Below, one piece after another: positions 60,287 through 64,000 of a DNA stretch of 64,000 nucleotides. Made by a program: the position numbers and the translations under genes. Numbering within the stretch: the stretch's first letter is position 1; each line of letters begins with the position of its first letter. This DNA is from Fennellomyces sp. T-0311 (taxonomy: Eukaryota; Mucoromycota; Mucoromycetes; Mucorales; Lichtheimiaceae), in assembly GCA_025266875.1 (NCBI GenBank), contig JALLLT010000059.1, positions 1 to 64,000 of the forward strand, written 5' to 3'. A model generated the notes under the pieces. The model saw only the letters and a list, made by a program, of their open reading frames with translations. It had not been told where the DNA came from and made no database searches.

Positions 60287-61324
60287 ATGAGCTCGCTTGC
60301 CGCCTTGATCAATAGTGTTAAATCAAACACGGCAAGCAATACCCATTTACAACGTACACTCGGCAAGAAACGTCCAGCGAGGTAACACTCTCAGCAAGGT
60401 GCTATCCCGCAACGCTTTTAACATGACCAAACAGCGAGTCAAGCAAAGATCAATTGATCAAAAAGCTGAAAAAAGAAAAAGCAGCACAGCCAAAACCTAA
60501 GCAGCCGAGATCCACTGGCCCTGATGTGGTTGTCTTTGACGATTCAGGGTTGAGAGCGCAGACTGCTGGCGATCGTGCGGACAGAAAAGCGTTTATGGTG
60601 AGTGAGGCTGTAAAACCAAACGAGACAAGCAACTGACTCGATCCACACAGTCATCCAAGATATCGAAGCCAGAGACGGCATCATCCACAAAGGAAGCCAA
60701 GTCAATGACGGAAAAGGAACAAAAAGACGAAGTGTAGGTTGCGGTGGCCTGAGCCTTTGGCGAAACGCTAATATGGTCACGCAGTGAAAACCAGCGCCGT
60801 GATGTCGAGTTAAATCAGCTGCTGGCAACAACGAAGCTTCTGGAAGACTATCGTAAGTATGTGGATGGTGCAGGGTGGCTTGTTTGCTGACAGCCCTTTG
60901 CAGAGCAAGAAGAGATGACGGGCAAGGAGCGGCGGAAACATATGATGAGCAAGCTGGAGACTTTGGGTGTCAAGGTAACACGAGACAAGCCACGATCATG
61001 CATCGGTTTCTAACGACGCCGTGACCATAGAAATCAGGAAACCTCAGCATGCCGCTAGCCATCCACAAGGGCATGCAAAATAAAAAACGTGAGCGAGAAC
61101 AGAAGCGACTGCAGGAGGCCAAGAACCTCGGTCTGTACGACAAGTCGCTGAAGCATCTGTACGCTCCATCCAACGCCAAAGAGAAGGAGAAGAAGCGCAA
61201 CCGAGACCCGGGTATCACCAACGGCATCGGGGTGATGAAGGGCGGCACGCTCCACATTGGCAAGCAAGACATAAGTAGAGTGCAGAAGATGGGGGTCAAG
61301 AACAATAAAAAGAAGAAGCGATAA
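60287..61324 (+). CDS. Ribosome-biogenesis protein, Faf1/C1orf131-like (DUF4602 type)
   Basis: Six exons: 60287-60381, 60435-60597, 60651-60733, 60785-60852, 60904-60974 and 61031-61324, closing exactly at 257 residues. The N terminus (MSSLAALINSVK) leads to a basic linker and VVVFDDSG. The C-terminal half is highly basic and helical, with SMPLAIHKGMQNKKREREQK (about 163-182), GLYDKSLKHLY, and GVMKGGTLHIGKQDISRV near the end. The last motif (G-x-(M/Y)-x-G-x-L-x-I-x-K-x-D-I) is what I recall from Faf1/C1orf131, a nucleolar factor needed for 40S formation. The tail KNNKKKKR is a nuclear/nucleolar signal. The assignment is by memory of the motif, not by search. Its stop lies 6 bp from the convergent gene. 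Confidence 0.6.
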
Positions 61325-61330
61325 ATGCGT

Positions 61331-62320
61331 TTATTCCTCTCCTAGCAGCTCTTTTAGCTCGTGTATCCTGATCAGTTTTGCCGGTATCAGGTTCATCAGC
61401 GCGTCGATTTCCTTCTCTCGCTCCACATCCTCCGCCTCCTTGTCCTTGGTCACGTCCACGTATTCCCGGACGATGTCCTTGTTGTCGTTTATCTCCTCCT
61501 CCATCACCCGCATGTGCTCCCGCATTGCCAGTGTCTCCTCCTCTGTCCGCTTCAGCGTAACCTCGGCATCCTTGGCCTGCCGTTCCGTGTCCCGCAGCTG
61601 CTTCTGTAGTGATGCAGTCTTTGCTTTAGCTTCCCGTAATTGCTGGTCGCATTCTTTCTTTTGCTGCTTTAACGTGTCCAATTGTGCTTGTCGGTCGTTG
61701 TACTGCTTTCGAAGCAGGACGATCTGCTCCTTCACGTTCTCGTCGCCGCTGCTCTTGTCGTATAATGCTTCCTGCAGTCTGTCGCCCAGCGGCACTGGCT
61801 TCTTTGCGACATGCGGCGGTGACTGGACACGCACCGAAGCAGGCGATCGTCGACCACGTTCTGCTGGTACTACCACGGTCGGTGACACTGCTGCTTTTTC
61901 TCGAAGAGGACTCCTTGCCGGAGAAGAGGCTGGTGAGGTCTGGTTGGAGCTGACGTTCTATTTCCAGGCCACTCAATAACCGAATCTTGTCTGCTTCGCC
62001 GCGGATCTTACCTCATTATACACTTTGAATTCAGATGTCTGTCCTCGCTTTTTGCTGTGAAATTCGGGAGTCTGCACCTACGTTGGTTCAGATCCCTTTA
62101 GTCAGATCTTTTTCACATAAGGGTCACTGTGTTCTCTTACTCGGAAATTGGTCACTGGTTTCAAAGGGCTGTTGTCGATCTGAGGCGAGGAATCGCGTGA
62201 CGATTTTTGCTGTGAATAAACAAGGTTTAGAATGCATAGATCGAACTATTGTGTCGATCGCGTCCGTACCGATTCTGGCAAGGGAGAAGACATGGGTACT
62301 TGATTTTCTGTTCCTGACAT
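61331..62320 (-). CDS. Coiled-coil protein with a CDK-site-rich N terminus
   Basis: Four exons on the minus strand, 62320-62270, 62209-62141, 62077-62012 and 61957-61331, all phase 0, closing exactly at 270 residues. Residues 1-120 are disordered and contain about a dozen Ser-Pro or Thr-Pro sites (SSP, NSP, QTP, TSP, RSP, QSP), the pattern of a cyclin-dependent kinase target. Residues from about 135 to 260 form a long charged coiled coil, starting GDRLQEALYDKS and ending IPAKLIRIHELKELL. I recognise no family. The mix of SP/TP sites and a coiled coil suggests a spindle-pole, kinetochore or cytoskeletal adaptor, but that is inference. It is convergent with the Faf1-like gene, 6 bp between stop codons, so the transcripts must overlap. 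A 13-base G/C run lies 99 bp upstream of its start. Confidence 0.65.
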
Positions 62321-62418
62321 TTTTGGTGGTCGAAAGTGTGGAAGAGCAGTTGCTGCACACCGAATTTCAGATTTCGTGTTCCCGTCCGTCCACAACTCCC
62401 GGCTGGGTTGAAGCTCCT

Positions 62419-62431
62419 GGGGGGGGGGGGG
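62419..62431. repeat. Homopolymer of 13 G on the plus strand
   Basis: An uninterrupted run of 13 G (13 C for the adjacent minus-strand gene), 99 bp upstream of the ATG at 62320. Its length may be unreliable in assembly. In the minus-strand promoter it could act as a nucleosome-excluding tract. Confidence 0.9.
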
Positions 62432-64000
62432 CAGTAGAGACGCCGCGCCAATGATCTTAAGACTTAACGCGAAGAATATAAGGTCCAGGGAAACGCATAT
62501 TAGTGTTACCGAGATTCTCCAGAAGCAGGCATGTTAATAAATTTGTACTTCCACAAAAAAAAGTGATTCTTCAGAAGAGACTGTTACTACTTCGGGTTGA
62601 GATCCTTTCTTTACCTTACTCTCATTTTACGTTTATCATGGCAAGAACTAAAGGGGGCCTGAGATAAGAGCGAATAAGCGGTTAGTTAAAAGGGACGATA
62701 TAAGTCAACGAGATTCAGAAAACTGTTCTTTATTGGTTAAAGAGTTCGCTCTATTTATATTCAATGCTTATAATGGATGGGACTTACATTATCGATGTTA
62801 TCCATGCTCCTGTTGTGATTATACCCCTATATCCATTACGCACGCCATTTTTGGTGCTATTGAGGAACTGTGGTGTCTATCATTATGGAGCTAGTCCATA
62901 TTGGATTATGGTAAGCTAAGTGATAGCTGTAGACATGCGTTCATGATAACGTCTATGACAATATCCCAGATATGGAAGATATGTGTACATGAGCGAGTTT
63001 TGCAAAAAGTGAGTGAGATATAACCTTTCCGAGATAATGATCAGTGGCTGTGTTCATGGTTGGATACAACAGTATACATCTATTACATCTAGGTTGGAAC
63101 TATGAATCGTACAACCAAACTGTACAAAAAGCACTACGAAATTTCGTTGAAAAACAAAATGCAGTTACTTTATCCCAAGCTCGATGACGAGATACCAGCT
63201 CATTGGCAAAACTAGAGAAACCCACCGACATATGCAATATCATTTGGCTTCGCATCCTCCGATCGCAGTAACCTAACCATCACTCGCACTCAGCGGTTCG
63301 CACTTCTCACAGTGGATTATTCAGGGAGATGACATAAATAAGCCATGTGAGTGATAATTAAAGTGATACCTTTTAACCATAACATAAAAGAAGCTTTTTG
63401 TTGACGACAAAATAGTAGGAACATGATGAATTAAGGATATCCCCGCATCCAATGAAATCCCATCAGATGGACATAGGCGCTTCTCATGTTTGCTTCTGAC
63501 GTTCATATGGCAGCAACGACTGGAAAAGAGGTAGAATTTTATCGGTTGCCCGATTCCACATTCAGAGGAAATAAGGAGAAAAGAAGCAGGAAGAGTATGA
63601 AGAGGAAAATAATATACGGCGCCAAAAGAAGAAGTAAAGTATATATACACTTACTGAAAGAGTACGTGTCTGCCAGTATATGAGACCCTGCATAAAAAGA
63701 GTGCTGGGCGATGCTTTGGTCATGATGATTACATTACGTAACAGAAGCCGGTATGTCTACACATTTGTCAATGGATATGCAAGTAGCTACTTGTGCACGT
63801 AATCCATTGACGATTGTCTTTGAGTTGCAGCAGCTTGTGTTCTCTTTGCGCATTCTTTGCGGGCGCCGCCCTTTTATTTACAGCAACATGTGTCATTTCG
63901 TGTAATCATATACATAATATAGTACGCTAAAGCTATTTACTGTCTTGTGACGACTGGGTTCCTTCACTCTTCGACTTTCTGGAACCGGCCCATTTGATAA
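62432..64000. other. No gene recognised at the right end of the window
   Basis: AT-rich sequence with short open frames only (63321-63650 minus, 63486-63683 plus). None shows motifs or splice structure. A gene could begin beyond the window. Confidence 0.4.

Overview
This window is nuclear DNA of a filamentous fungus, most likely Mucoromycota (Mucorales-like). The genes are dense and intron-rich; nearly all introns are 43-90 bp with GT...AG ends, and neighbouring housekeeping genes are often under 150 bp apart. Closest family resemblances are fungal (Scc2, Pex14, Nan1/Utp17, Ppg1, Cox16, Mex67). Several other genes look like lineage-restricted early-diverging-fungus families. I cannot name the species.

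Layout. 1-6.3 kb: AT-rich DNA, a decaying lineage-specific gene carrying a pogo-like foldback element, and a 23-bp minisatellite. 6.3-13.2 kb: a single-exon HET-domain gene, a small protein with an N-terminal PCNA-binding (PIP) motif, a reverse-strand gene resembling MACPF-like plus MIR-like proteins whose reading frame breaks at one junction, and NADPH-cytochrome P450 reductase. 13.2-18.9 kb: gene-poor, but with two TATA-driven tiny genes for Cys/His proteins of matched architecture. 18.9-35.9 kb: gene-dense: inositol polyphosphate multikinase (with a minor-spliceosome AT-AC intron), Scc2/NIPBL cohesin loader, MFS transporter, secreted subtilase, glutamate decarboxylase, a PHD-finger protein and PEX14. 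35.9-42.8 kb: gene-poor, with a 97-bp tandem repeat, a decaying gene with a second foldback element and a transposase relic. 42.8-62.3 kb: PPG1 phosphatase, an Msc2/ZnT7-type zinc transporter, MEX67, NAN1/UTP17, a fucosyltransferase-like Golgi enzyme, COX16, a Faf1/C1orf131-like ribosome-biogenesis protein and a CDK-site-rich coiled-coil protein. 62.3-64 kb: nothing recognised.

The genes do not form a single pathway. They cover core functions: cohesin loading, SSU processome (Nan1, probable Faf1-like), mRNA export, cytochrome c oxidase assembly, peroxisome import, zinc supply to the secretory pathway, and P450 electron supply. Accessory genes lie mainly in 1-18 kb and 36-42 kb.

The strongest unusual signals are the AT-AC intron in the multikinase gene, the paired tiny C-x-H-x(6,7)-C-x2-C genes, the PIP-box protein, the TAP-C-less MEX67 with a GC-AG intron, and two related foldback elements sitting in two decaying genes. 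Exon limits are read by eye from splice signals, frame continuity and family conservation. Where I give full exon sums they close in frame; elsewhere the limits are approximate.
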